A stretch of 53,473 nt of DNA from Microthrixaceae bacterium (GCA_016702505.1 JADJDU010000016.1:1-53473); one strand, 5' to 3'. Positions 8,994 through 19,515 are shown, numbered from the stretch's first letter. A program made the numbers and translations. The notes: generated by a model not told the origin, from the sequence alone.

Positions 8994-9543
8994 TTCGGCC
9001 CTCACCGAACTTCAGCGACTCGTACTCGAGCTGTTCTTCGCGCTCCCCGAGTCACATGGTTTCGTCCTCGCCGACGGTGCGGCCCTGGTGGCGAGCGGCC
9101 TCACCGAGCGGCCGACCCAGGACGTCGACTTGTTCGGCAGTGACCTGGCGACAGGTATCGCCTCGGCTGCGGACGCGCTCGAAGCTGCTTGCGCCGATCG
9201 TGGTTGGACGACCGAGCGGATCCGCGACACCGCCACCTTCCGTCGGCTTGTCGTCCGGAGCCCCGACGATGAGCTCCTTGTCGACCTCGCGATCGACTCG
9301 CCGCCGCTCGGCGCGCCGACGATCACCGCAGTCGGCCCGACCTACCCACCGGAGGAGCTGGCGTCCCGCAAACTCCTCGCGCTGTTCGACCGAGCGGAAG
9401 CTCGCGACTTCGTCGATCTCCACACGTTGTCCGAGCGCTTCGACCTCGACGAGCTGCTCGGCCTCGCCAGCGACCTCGACGGAGGGTTCACGCCTGCGCT
9501 CCTCGCCGAGATGCTGGCATCGCACCTCCGCTTCAGCGACTAG
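8986..9543 (+). CDS. AbiEii/AbiGii-type nucleotidyltransferase toxin
   Basis: A 185-residue nucleotidyltransferase-fold protein with the family signature GAALVASGLTERPTQDVDLF, where D46 and D48 are the metal-binding pair. PPEELASRKLLALFDRAEARD follows in the helical part. In the AbiE family such toxins transfer nucleotides to cellular RNA and stop growth, giving phage abortive infection. It is coupled to the XRE antitoxin upstream. The reading frame is ended by TAG at 9541-9543, but the same frame continues without another stop as DFADLGGDPPAVRAFVEGW, which looks like the normal C-terminal helix of the family (a tryptophan-ended helix). So about 25-30 residues may be cut off, or TAG may be a miscalled GAG. 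Confidence 0.75.
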   Translation: MTDSALTELQRLVLELFFALPESHGFVLADGAALVASGLTERPTQDVDLFGSDLATGIASAADALEAACADRGWTTERIRDTATFRRLVVRSPDDELLVDLAIDSPPLGAPTITAVGPTYPPEELASRKLLALFDRAEARDFVDLHTLSERFDLDELLGLASDLDGGFTPALLAEMLASHLRFSD

Positions 9544-9675
9544 GACTTTGCAGACCTCGGCGGCGATCCCCCGGCCGTGCGCGCTTTCGTCGAGGGGTGG
9601 CGGCGCCAACTCACTGTCCGTCAGTCAGGCGAGTCACGTGGCGCCGCCGGAGCGGAGACCGGGCAGCCTGGACTG

Positions 9676-9936
9676 ATGGCCGGTGCGCTCGACGAGGATC
9701 TCGCCTACTTCCAGGAACGTGGCTACGAGGTGAGGTTCGAGGAGCGCGATCTTCACGCAACCCACATGGCTCGGGGCGAGCCGGGTCAAGCGTCGTTCTT
9801 TGTAGAAGGACGCAAGTACCACGTCCTCGATCTCCTACGTGATGGGCGAGTCGTCGCGCCTGCCTATGGCGTTGGCGAATCGCTTCGGTCCGCATTGGCT
9901 CGGGCTCGCCGACGCTACGGGTCTGAGCAAGCCTGA
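9676..9936 (+). CDS. Hypothetical protein, 86 residues
   Basis: Not recognised. It starts MAGALDEDLAYFQERGYEVR, is rich in charged residues and has a beta-like centre (ASFFVEGRKYHVLDL) and an Arg-rich end. It lies in the same frame as the toxin gene upstream, so without the TAG at 9541 the two would form one open frame. A separate gene is more likely, because the intervening residues (about 9600-9675) look unlike a folded protein. Possibly a third gene of the toxin-antitoxin unit or island cargo. Confidence 0.45.
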   Translation: MAGALDEDLAYFQERGYEVRFEERDLHATHMARGEPGQASFFVEGRKYHVLDLLRDGRVVAPAYGVGESLRSALARARRRYGSEQA

Positions 9937-9977
9937 CGGCGTCACGACTCAACGACAGCCAACTGGGCGTCTGACTT

Positions 9978-9997
9978 GGCAATCCCCTTGGCAATCC
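9978..9997. repeat. Paired GGCAATCC repeats, right end of island B
   Basis: GGCAATCC at 9978-9985 and 9990-9997, 12 bp apart, in the same orientation as the pair at 6076-6094 and about 105 bp before att site 2. The same octamer pair at both ends of the island strongly suggests integrase arm sites. Confidence 0.5.
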
Positions 9998-10071
9998 ACC
10001 AGGTATCACGGGGCCGGATTCGGCACCACCCGCCGGACGGGGCACCGCACCTGACCTGGTAGAACGGGACT

Positions 10072-10142
10072 CGACAACACGAGACGGACCCTCGGGATCC
10101 GCCTACGGATCAGAAGGTTGGGGGTTCGAGTCCCTCCAAGCG
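10072..10142 (+). other. att site 2: tRNA-Arg(ACG) 3' end with upstream flank
   Basis: Bases 10103-10142 are identical to 5974-6013 (tRNA-Arg 3' half). The preceding 31 bp, starting CGACAACACGAGACGGACC, recur at 11730 in front of the decayed third copy. Upstream, GATCCG/CGGATC forms a small hairpin instead of a tRNA anticodon stem, so this is again a remnant. A strong terminator hairpin follows at 10165, as behind a real tRNA gene. Confidence 0.75.
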
Positions 10143-10164
10143 TGCTGCGCAGATGCGCTGATCA

Positions 10165-10194
10165 GAGGCGGTCCCCGGTTCCGGAGGCCGCCTC
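10165..10194 (+). terminator. Hairpin terminator after att site 2
   Basis: GAGGCGG...CCGCCTC forms a 14-bp stem with one mismatch and a 2-nt tip, followed by TTGCGCTT. Probably the original terminator of the tRNA-Arg gene or of the element that brought this copy. Confidence 0.6.
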
Positions 10195-10219
10195 TTGCGC
10201 TTCCCAGGAGGGCCCGACC

Positions 10220-10239
10220 TCTAACGGGTCTTCTAACGG
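10220..10239. repeat. Paired TCTAACGG repeats, left end of island C
   Basis: TCTAACGG at 10220-10227 and 10232-10239, 12 bp apart, 78 bp after the att site 2 core. It has the same geometry as the GGCAATCC pair of island B but another sequence, so it would belong to a different integrase. The rest of 10143-10335 holds nothing else apart from the terminator. Confidence 0.4.
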
Positions 10240-10335
10240 ACCGGTTGGAATGGGCTGAACGGGCTGTGATTGCTCGCACCTGGATGGCACGAAACTGGCC
10301 GAGCCGCGGGTCGCGAGCGGGGTAGACCGGAGCCC

Positions 10336-10542
10336 ATGCCAGCCGACGAGGAGATCACCGTCGCCGAGGCCGCCGACCTCATGAACGTCTCGATGCCCTA
10401 CGTCCGTGAGCTCCTCGAGCGCGGCGATCTGCGCTCACTCGAGCGGACCGACGTCGCCGACCATCGGGAGGTCGACCGCACCCATCGACTCGCTGCTGTC
10501 CACGCACTTGCCTCCGAAGCCCAGGAACTCGGGCTGTACTGA
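10336..10542 (+). CDS. Antitoxin-like excisionase-fold protein, possibly decayed
   Basis: A 68-residue product starting MPADEEITVAEAADLMNVSM, with the HTH core of excisionase-like antitoxins, ending ALASEAQELGLY, an ending I know from actinobacterial antitoxins paired with PIN toxins. The centre (RSLERTDVADHREVDRTHR) does not show the usual VGRHRR wing, so the gene may be degraded. A PIN-toxin gene would be expected immediately downstream on the same strand; instead a PIN remnant lies downstream on the opposite strand. Confidence 0.5.
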   Translation: MPADEEITVAEAADLMNVSMPYVRELLERGDLRSLERTDVADHREVDRTHRLAAVHALASEAQELGLY

Positions 10543-10569
10543 TCTCCGAGCCGTCGACGACCACACGGG

Positions 10570-10806
10570 TCAGGCCGGCGGGGCGACAAGCTCGAACGCC
10601 TCGACGTGGCTCGGGCGCACGACGGTGAAGTGAGGCCGGTCGACGGTGGCGAGCCGCCGCGCCTTCAGTCGCTCTGCGATGGCGACAATGCTCGCGTCGG
10701 TTCCTCCCAGCGGCAGGTCCCGGTACCTGTCGACAAGTTCACGGATCCGGACCCCGTCGTCGGTGGTGAGCGGCTCCACGCGGAGCGACCCGTCGAGGAA
10801 GGCCCC
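10570..10806 (-). pseudogene. VapC-type PIN toxin remnant (C-terminal half)
   Basis: The minus-strand frame ends with a typical PIN-domain C-terminus: DLPLGGTDASIVAIAERL, where the Asp belongs to the acidic nuclease site, then RRLATVDRPHFTVVRPSHVE. The N-terminal half, with the first catalytic Asp, is missing. At about 10806 the sequence turns into an integrase fragment on the other strand. The open frame to 10863 therefore runs into foreign sequence and no functional toxin can be made. Confidence 0.65.
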
Positions 10807-10985
10807 TGGCGTTCGGCGTGTGCCTGGCAGACGATGCGCTGCTTTCGCCAACGCCGAGGGCAAGCCGTGGCGGCCCTACGTGTGCACCAACCGGTTCGGT
10901 CGCCTGCGACCCAAGCTGGACCTTGAGCACGTCCGTTTGCACGACCTCCGCCCCTTCGTGGCGTCGGTGCTCATCGACGGCGGCC
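10806..10985 (+). pseudogene. Integrase fragment (catalytic-domain piece)
   Basis: Reads CLADDALL, then after a frame change EGKPWRPYVCTNRFGRLRPK and VRLHDLRPFVASVLIDGG. This corresponds closely, in DNA as well as protein, to about 6945-7110 of the island B integrase. The catalytic HDLRH has become HDLRP, and the part with the nucleophilic Tyr is absent. It is a relic of a third element related to island B. From its end to 11129 nothing recognisable is present. Confidence 0.7.
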
Positions 10986-11129
10986 GACCCCGAGGAGCTC
11001 CTTCACCACTCCCGACGTCCCTGCCAGTCGGACGGCGTCACGAGCCGAACGCACCGCTGACCTGCTCAGCCTCTTTTAGCGGAGGGCCGAGCAATCGCGA
11101 CCCTCAACCGATTTCACCATGGTGCTCTC

Positions 11130-11447
11130 GTGTCGCTCGAGGTCGACGGCGAGACGGCAAGCTCAGTCATCTTCTGGGGATCTGGCACCGGTGCAGACCT
11201 GGGCGAAGGCCCCGGAATCGTGTCGACTCGGTTCGCCTTTGATGGCGGAGACCTGGTGGTCGCGAACCCAGTCGCCGAGGAGGCTGGGCGCGGCTTTCGT
11301 CTACTCGTCGCCGATGACTTCTCGATCACGGGCTGTGGACCGCAAGACGATCGGACCGACCTCTTGGCGGCGTCCTTTGGCGTCTCCTTCGAGCTCGACC
11401 CCGTCACGGGCGAAGTAGATGCGGCCTCTTGCAATGGCTGCGCGTGA
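11130..11447 (+). CDS. Hypothetical protein, 105 residues
   Basis: Not recognised. GTG start at 11130; sequence SLEVDGETASSVIFWGSGTG ... GEVDAASCNGCA. It is acidic, without membrane segments or known motifs. The composition looks protein-like (few Arg/Pro artefacts), unlike the long minus-strand frame over the same bases. It could be a remnant of a larger cargo gene of island C. The following bases to 11729 carry no convincing gene. Confidence 0.35.
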   Translation: MSLEVDGETASSVIFWGSGTGADLGEGPGIVSTRFAFDGGDLVVANPVAEEAGRGFRLLVADDFSITGCGPQDDRTDLLAASFGVSFELDPVTGEVDAASCNGCA

Positions 11448-11729
11448 GCGCCCTCGCTGAGCCCGGAGCCGACTGCAAGGCTTCCTCCCAAGTTTGGGGG
11501 CCGCCTTCGTTCCGTGGCATCCGCAACGCGCATCGGAGCCATGGAGCGAAACGCGTGCCATGCCGCCCGAGTCGGTCCGTAGGGGCAACCCCGTCCTCCG
11601 ATCGATCTTCGACCGCGTGCTCGCGCCTCAGCTTCAGGCCGAGACCGCCAAGTCGCTGATCGTGGATCGCCAACCTCGCTCACCGGTACTTCGACACCGA
11701 CCACGCCATCGTCGAGGACGTCGTCGACA

Positions 11730-11790
11730 CGACAACACGAGACGGACCCACGGGATCCGCCTACGGATAAGAAGGTCGGGGGGTTCACCC
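11730..11790 (+). other. att site 3: decayed tRNA-Arg 3' end repeat
   Basis: Bases from 11730 repeat the flank and the first part of att site 2, with scattered changes: CGACAACACGAGACGGACCC, then GGGATCCGCCTACGGATAAG, then a T arm with one extra G. The match is lost after about 11787. It marks the inner boundary of the island zone; the core chromosome begins here. The stop codon of the next minus-strand gene lies within it. Confidence 0.65.
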
Positions 11791-12327
11791 GTCGCCGACG
11801 AATCTGGCTCGCTTTGTCCAGGTGAACAACGCCAAGCCTGTGCCGACGAGGATCGCGACAGTGATCAACATGAACTTCACCGAAGCAAAGGCGGCAGCAA
11901 CAGCAGGCCATGGCTGTTCGGTGAAGCCGTTGGCAACACGTAGAAGAGCCACGTTTTCCACGGCGTCGCACGCCGCTGCGATCAACGCGCCCATCGCTGC
12001 CAACCGACCCAGCCGCTCCAATCCCCTGTATCCGCGCTCCCCTGCTCTAGCACCCTGTACGACACAAACGCCAGCGACGAACGCGCCGTAGGCAAAGAGG
12101 AACGAGAAGTCGATCAACAAGGTGGTCCGTGCTGAATTCATGCCGTCGGGACCTAGCTTGGAGTTGTGCTCGGCTGCCCGATCCGGCGTCCGCGATAGCT
12201 CGTAGGCGACGATGTCGACTCCTCGGTCTGCCATCGCTCTGGCTGACGGCACAGCGGCCGCTCCGGTCAGGACCACCAACGCGAACAGGCCCCACAGGAT
12301 CAACCCGCGCTTGGGATGGCGCAACAA
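11785..12327 (-). CDS. Membrane protein of unknown function
   Basis: A 180-residue protein with about four hydrophobic segments: near residues 9-30 (LILWGLFALVVLTGAAAV), 70-90 (LLIDFSFLFAYGAFVAGVCV), 105-125 and 145-168 (LITVAILVGTGLALF). The loop after the first segment is charged and probably extracytoplasmic. No family is recognised. It starts with TTG at 12327, only 12 bp after ftsX, and may be the last gene of the secA-prfB-ftsEX run. Its last codons and stop lie in the decayed att site, so the original C-terminus may have been altered by an integration event. Confidence 0.55.
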   Translation of the reverse strand: MLRHPKRGLILWGLFALVVLTGAAAVPSARAMADRGVDIVAYELSRTPDRAAEHNSKLGPDGMNSARTTLLIDFSFLFAYGAFVAGVCVVQGARAGERGYRGLERLGRLAAMGALIAAACDAVENVALLRVANGFTEQPWPAVAAAFASVKFMLITVAILVGTGLALFTWTKRARFVGDG

Positions 12328-12338
12328 GGCTATGGGCG

Positions 12339-13234
12339 TCAGACGTCGAGGAAGCGGCGGGTGGCCAGCACCGAGCTGGACACGCTCAGCAGCACCGCGG
12401 TGAACAGCACCGCGAAGCAGGCCAACACCACATCCCCCGACTCGATCGAGAAGGTCTGAAGCAGGGTCAGACCCCGGCTCCTGTTCATGAGGGTATGGAT
12501 CCAGTTACGGGCCAGGAAGACAAAGCCCACCGCCAACACGCCACCGAAGAGGCCCTGCACCAACCCTCCAGCATGAACGGCACCCGGATGAACCAGTTGG
12601 TGGCCCCCACCAGCTTCATCACCTCGATCTCGCGGCGACGGGCGAACATGGCGGTACGGATCGTGTTGAGGATGAGCAGACTCGATGCCACCAACAAGAA
12701 CACCGCGAACACGGTCAGACCGTTGTTGACGAAGGTGGTGAGACCCTTGATCTCCCTGATCACGTCGGTGGCCGCCTTCACGTCGTACACGTTGGGACGC
12801 TTGCGGTAGTACGAGACCAGGCTGGTGACGGTCTCCACGCTCTTGTCTGTGGGCTCCACCCGGAAGCTCGTGGGTAGGTCGGTCTTGCGGACGTTCTCCA
12901 ACATGGCCTCGTCGTTGCGGAAAAGGCGCCGGAAGTCGGCCCACGTCTCCTCGACGTCGATGTAGTCGATGCGCTTCACGTTGGGGTTGCGTTCCAGATC
13001 GGCCCTGACCTGAGCCAACTGCGCTTCGGTGATCTCAGGTTCGACGAAGACGATGAACTCGACGCCTCCTTCGAACCGGCGGGTCATGTTCTGGGCCCCC
13101 TGTCGGACCAGCACCGCTGTCCCCACGATGGCCAGCGACACGAACACGGTAAGGATCGACGCCACCGACAAGGTGGGGTTACGGGTCAGGTTGGCGGTGG
13201 TCTCCCGCAGTACGTAGTTGCCGTTGATGGCCAT
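12339..13234 (-). CDS. ftsX: Cell division protein FtsX, frameshifted
   Basis: Permease-like partner of FtsE; the FtsEX complex controls septal peptidoglycan hydrolases. The N-terminal transmembrane segment (PTLSVASILTVFVSLAIVGT) is followed by the extracytoplasmic domain and further membrane helices (FAVFLLVASSLLILNTI, then GLFGGVLAVGFVFLA and ACFAVLFTAVLLSV). The signature RRREIEVMKLVGATNWFIR is present. After FMLEG the frame changes (about 12560-12570) and resumes as LVQGLFGGVLAVG, ending RRFLDV at 12339. The total of about 298 residues is normal for actinobacterial FtsX. It starts 12 bp after ftsE. Since ftsEX is important for growth, the indel is probably a consensus error. Confidence 0.9.
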
Positions 13235-13246
13235 GTCAGTCCCTGA

Positions 13247-13923
13247 TCACTCGTAGACGCCGCGGGCCTGGTCGCGGATGATCGTGCCTCGGTCCAGCTC
13301 GATCACCCGGCGGCGCATGGTGTCGACGATGCTGCGGTCGTGGGTGGCCATCACCACGGTGGTGCCGGTGCGGTTGATGCGGTCGAGCAGGCGCATGATG
13401 CCCACCGAGGTGGCCGGGTCGAGGTTGCCGGTGGGTTCGTCTGCCAACAGGATCAGCGGCCGGTTGACGAAGGCCCGGGCGATGGAAACCCGCTGTTGCT
13501 CGCCGCCCGACAACTCGTCGGGGTAGTTCCCGGCCTTCTTGGACAACCCGACCAGGTCGAGGATGGCCGGGACCTGGGTCTTGACCACGTGGCGGGGCCG
13601 CCCGATCACCTCGAGGGCGAAGGCCACGTTCTCGTAGACGGTCTTGTTGGTCAGCAGCTTGTAGTCCTGGAAGATGCAGCCGATGTTGCGGCGCAGGTAT
13701 GGGATCTTCCATGCGTTTAGCTCACCGATGTCTTTGCCGGCCACGAAGATCCGGCCCCGGTGGGGGTCTCCTCCTTGTTCAGGAGGCGGATGAAGGTGGA
13801 CTTGCCCGAGCCCGACGGGCCCACCAGGAAGACGAATTCGCCCTTGGCGATGTCGGCGTTGGCTTCCTTTAGGGCGACGACGTCGTTCTTGTAGACCTTG
13901 GTGACGTTCTCGAGCTTGATCAT
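13247..13923 (-). CDS. ftsE: Cell division ATP-binding protein FtsE, frameshifted
   Basis: ABC ATPase that drives FtsX. Walker A GPSGSGKS (35-42) lies in the first frame starting at ATG 13923. After a frame change in a G/C run (about 13753-13766) come the Q loop (CIFQDYKLL), the ABC signature LSGGEQQRV, Walker B LILLADEPTGNLDP and the H-loop ATHDR. The combined length of about 225 residues is that of the family. The gene lies between prfB and ftsX on the same strand with very short spacing, the standard actinobacterial order. Confidence 0.92.
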
Positions 13924-13977
13924 CCGGGGTTGCCCCAGGGGGGAAGGTGCGGCAGGAGTTCCCGCCGGAAGGCAACG

Positions 13978-15120
13978 TTACCAGTGGCTACGACAGCCCG
14001 CGGCACCCGCGGGCCCCCCCCTGGCCCGCTGCCAGCGCAGGAAGGCCTCCATGAACTGATCGAGGCTGCCATCGAGCACCGAGTCGACGTTGCCGGTCTC
14101 GTGTTCGCTGCGCAGGTCCTTGACCATCTGGTAGGGCTGCATGACATAGCTGCGGATCTGGGAACCGAACCCGACCGAGCGCTGCTCGCCACGGATCGCG
14201 GCCAGCTCGTCCTCTCGCTTCTGGCGTTCCAGCTCGGCCAGCTTGGCCTTGAGGATCTGCATGGCCCGATCCTTGTTCTGGTGCTGGCTGCGCTCGTTCT
14301 GGCACGAGGTGACCATGCCGGTGGGCAGGTGGGTGATGCGCACCGCCGAGTCGGTCACGTTGACGTGCTGACCGCCGGCCCCCGACGATCGGTAGGTGTC
14401 GATCCGCAGGTCCTTGTCGTCGATGACGATGTCGGGGACGTCCTCCAGGAACGGCGTGACCTTCAGGGCCGCAAACGCCGTCTGGCGCTTGCCCTGGGCG
14501 TTGAACGGGCTCATCCGCACCAGACGGTGGACGCCGTGCTCTGATCGCAACAGTCCGTAGGCGTGACGGCCCTTGACCATGAAGGTGGCCGAGGAGATCC
14601 CGGCCTCGGACCCGGCCGAAACCTCGTCTAGCTCCACGTCGAGCCCTTTTCGTTCCGCCCAACGCAGGTACATGCGAAGCAACATCTTGGCCCAGTCTTG
14701 AGCGTCGGCGCCGCCCTCGCCGGATTGAACCTCACAGATGGCGTCGCGCTCGTCGTGTTCGCCGGTGAACAGGGCCCGCAGCTCGAGAGAGGCGAAGTCA
14801 GCGGCCAGATCGACTAGCGCCTTGTCTATCTCGGCAGCCACTGAGTCGTCGTGTTCCTCACGGGCCAGTTCGGCCAGGGTCTCGGTGTCGTCGATCCTTC
14901 CACCCAGGTCGTCATAGAGGTCGAGGTCGTCTGACACCGATGCCAGCTCGCCGGTTACCTTGCGGGCCCGGTCGGGGTCGTCCCACAGGTCTGGGCGCGA
15001 CGCTTCGGTCTCGAGTTGAGGCCGACGAGCCCGCAACTCGTCGACTTTCAGGTAGGGGGGGGTGGACGCCTCATCGAGGCGTCGGCGCAGGGCCCCGATG
15101 TCGTCGCTGACGTCACGCAC
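13978..15120 (-). CDS. prfB: Peptide chain release factor 2
   Basis: Recognises UGA and UAA stop codons and triggers peptide release. GGQ lies at 249-251 (SSGAGGQHVNV), and the RF2 stop-recognition tripeptide SPF at 204-206; these two decide RF2 over RF1. The start is GTG at 15120. The frame is uninterrupted (380 residues), with no in-frame UGA near codon 25, so the programmed frameshift known from many prfB genes is absent. The last dozen residues (GPAGAAGCRSHW) look atypical. It lies 3 bp after the secA stop, in the same run as ftsE and ftsX. Confidence 0.95.
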   Translation of the reverse strand: MRDVSDDIGALRRRLDEASTPPYLKVDELRARRPQLETEASRPDLWDDPDRARKVTGELASVSDDLDLYDDLGGRIDDTETLAELAREEHDDSVAAEIDKALVDLAADFASLELRALFTGEHDERDAICEVQSGEGGADAQDWAKMLLRMYLRWAERKGLDVELDEVSAGSEAGISSATFMVKGRHAYGLLRSEHGVHRLVRMSPFNAQGKRQTAFAALKVTPFLEDVPDIVIDDKDLRIDTYRSSGAGGQHVNVTDSAVRITHLPTGMVTSCQNERSQHQNKDRAMQILKAKLAELERQKREDELAAIRGEQRSVGFGSQIRSYVMQPYQMVKDLRSEHETGNVDSVLDGSLDQFMEAFLRWQRARGGPAGAAGCRSHW

Positions 15121-15123
15121 GGT

Positions 15124-17628
<2,505 letters not shown>

Positions 17629-17777
17629 GAGGTAGGCGAGTCTAGGGGCCGGTGGCCGCTGGTGATACTCCGCCACACCTCTGGCCGACCCCTGGCCGAT
17701 GCCCCGGTCGTGGTCCGGCTCCCTAGGATCGGGCGTCATCGCTCAGACCCGATGGTCTGGCCCTGTGAGGAGAAGCT

Positions 17778-18716
17778 GTGGCCCGCCACCAATACGCCGT
17801 GTTCGCCGACGGAACCCGCGCCCACCACCACGTCGAGCTCAAGGTCCGCCCCGGTGCCAAGCCCGACGCCATCGCCCGAGCCCTGATCGAGGTCAGATCC
17901 GTCGGGGCCGACCACCTGGCCAACGGATCGGTGAACCTGGCCCTCGGTTTCGGTCCCCACTTGTGGGGTGAGCTAGCTCCCGACCGGGTTCCCGACGGTC
18001 TGCGGGACTTCCCCGGCTATCGCAACGAAACCGCGGGTCAAGATGTCCCCGCCACCCAGACCGACCTGTGGCTGTGGGCCCACGGTTCCGGGCCCGACAC
18101 CGTGTTCGACGTGATCCGGGCCGCCGTCGCCGCCCTCGATCCGGTAGCCGAGATCGTGTTGGACCAGCCCTGCTTCGTCTACCACGACTCCCGTGACCTC
18201 ACCGGCTTCATCGACGGCAGCGCCAACCCCGACCCCGACGATGCCCCCACCGAAGCCGAGATTCCCGCGGGCCAGGTGGGCGAGGCCGGAACCTTCGCCA
18301 TGACCGTTCGCTACGAGCACGACCTCGAAGCGTTCTGGGCGCTCGACGTGGCCGCACAGGAGGACGTGATCGGCCGGTCGAAGTCCGACAGCGTGGCCCT
18401 GCCGGCCGAGCGTCGACCGAGCGACTCTCACATCACCAGAGCCGAGGCCGCCGACGCCTCGGGCGACGAGCTGGTTGTCTACCGCCGCAGCGTGCCGTTC
18501 GCCGATGCCACCATTCAGGGCCTGCACTTCGTGTCCTTCGGCCGAGATCTGGACCGATTCGACCTTCAGCTTCGACAGATGTACGGGCTGACCGACGATG
18601 GCGTGGTCGACCGACTCCTGGCCTTCACCCGAGCCCGTACCGGGTCGTTCTGGTTCTGCCCCAGTGTGGAGGACCTGGACGCGGTGGCACCGCTGCCCCC
18701 CGACCCCGAGGACTGA
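17778..18716 (+). CDS. DyP-type haem peroxidase
   Basis: Dye-decolourising peroxidase that uses hydrogen peroxide to oxidise bulky substrates. The family motif GFIDG lies at 143-147 with the catalytic Asp at 146; the proximal haem ligand is probably H218 (SDSHITRAE) and the distal Arg lies in VYRRSVPF (236-237). The length of 312 residues and the lack of a signal peptide fit the cytoplasmic class B group (YfeX-like). The start is GTG at 17778, preceded by GAGGAG. It is divergent from secA, with about 150 bp between them, and ends in a hairpin terminator. Confidence 0.88.
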   Translation: MARHQYAVFADGTRAHHHVELKVRPGAKPDAIARALIEVRSVGADHLANGSVNLALGFGPHLWGELAPDRVPDGLRDFPGYRNETAGQDVPATQTDLWLWAHGSGPDTVFDVIRAAVAALDPVAEIVLDQPCFVYHDSRDLTGFIDGSANPDPDDAPTEAEIPAGQVGEAGTFAMTVRYEHDLEAFWALDVAAQEDVIGRSKSDSVALPAERRPSDSHITRAEAADASGDELVVYRRSVPFADATIQGLHFVSFGRDLDRFDLQLRQMYGLTDDGVVDRLLAFTRARTGSFWFCPSVEDLDAVAPLPPDPED

Positions 18717-18749
18717 CCAGACCGACCCAGTCGGGCCGGATCTGGTCAG
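18713..18749. terminator. Bidirectional hairpin between DyP and hpf
   Basis: CTGACCAGA (18713-18721, overlapping the DyP stop) pairs perfectly with TCTGGTCAG (18741-18749). GGATCTGGTCAGGTC is then repeated with a period of 20 bp (18738 and 18758), giving an alternative pairing partner. It separates two convergent genes. Confidence 0.55.
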
Positions 18750-18770
18750 GTCGGGTTGGATCTGGTCAGG

Positions 18771-19373
18771 TCAGTCGGCCTCGTCGATCAGGCCGACGTG
18801 GCCGTCGTCTCGGCGGTAGACCACCGCAGCCCGGCTGGTCTCCGCGTTGGTGAAGAAGAAGAACCCGTGGCCGAGCAGTTCCATGCGCTCTACCGCCTCC
18901 TCGGCGGCCATCGGGAACATGGCGAATCGCTTGGACTTGACGATCTTGAGCTCGGTCACAGCCTCATCGGCCACGTCGAGCTCGGGTTCGGCCACGGCCG
19001 CAGCCACCTCGGCGGCTGACACAGCCGCCCCGAGCGCGCCGACGCCCTTGTGCGCCTTGGGGGCCCCGTGGTTGCGGTTGTTGAGCTTGGTCTTGAGCTT
19101 CAGTAGCTGCTGTTCGAGTTTGGCGTAGGCCTTGTCCACCGCCTGATAGCCGTCTGCGGCCTGCACCTTGCACCGGACGTGATGTCCCCGACCCTCGATG
19201 GTGACCTCACAGACCTCTTTGTCTGCGATGCGGGGGTTCTTGTGTTCCCAGAAGTGGACCTCGGCGTGGTCGAGACCGTCGAGAAATCGGCTGAGACGCC
19301 CGATCTTCTCCTCGGCCATCGTCCTGAGCTTCTCGGGAACATCGGTGTTTCGGCGGCTGACGGTTACCTGCAC
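18771..19373 (-). CDS. hpf: Ribosome hibernation promoting factor, long form
   Basis: Binds the ribosomal decoding region and dimerises ribosomes into inactive 100S particles in stationary phase. The N-terminal beta-alpha-beta domain (VQVTVSRRNTDVPEKLRTMA ... VEVTIEG-type strand) is followed by a linker rich in Ala and Glu and the C-terminal dimerisation domain (ELLGHGFFFFTNAETSRAAV, then VVYRRDDGHVGLI). The open frame extends to 19562, but GTG at 19373 with GGAGG seven bases upstream fixes the start and gives 200 residues, the normal size. Its position beside secA and comF is typical for actinobacteria. Confidence 0.9.
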   Translation of the reverse strand: MQVTVSRRNTDVPEKLRTMAEEKIGRLSRFLDGLDHAEVHFWEHKNPRIADKEVCEVTIEGRGHHVRCKVQAADGYQAVDKAYAKLEQQLLKLKTKLNNRNHGAPKAHKGVGALGAAVSAAEVAAAVAEPELDVADEAVTELKIVKSKRFAMFPMAAEEAVERMELLGHGFFFFTNAETSRAAVVYRRDDGHVGLIDEAD

Positions 19374-19515
19374 GAGGGGACCTCCGGCTCGGGTGCTGTT
19401 GTGTCTCGGAGCGTAGACCGCCACGACGTCGATCGCTCCCGGCGCGAAGGTGGCATCGACACCACCAGCACAGGACTGAAGACCCTGCCCAGACACCGCC
19501 TCGAGTGGTTGACTT

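Noticed and set aside
1..11790. A wholly new defence system in the islands
   Set aside because: All recognisable cargo belongs to known classes (type I restriction, AbiEii-type and VapC-type toxin modules, integrases). Only the zinc-ribbon, DUF2283 and 86-residue proteins are of unknown role, and evidence for a new system is lacking.
11114..11971. 285-residue minus-strand reading frame
   Set aside because: Arg/Pro/Ser-rich composition without motifs; it overlaps the membrane protein gene and the decayed att site.
14960..15120. Programmed frameshift in prfB
   Set aside because: The frame is continuous from GTG 15120; no in-frame UGA follows the CTT-type slippery codon.
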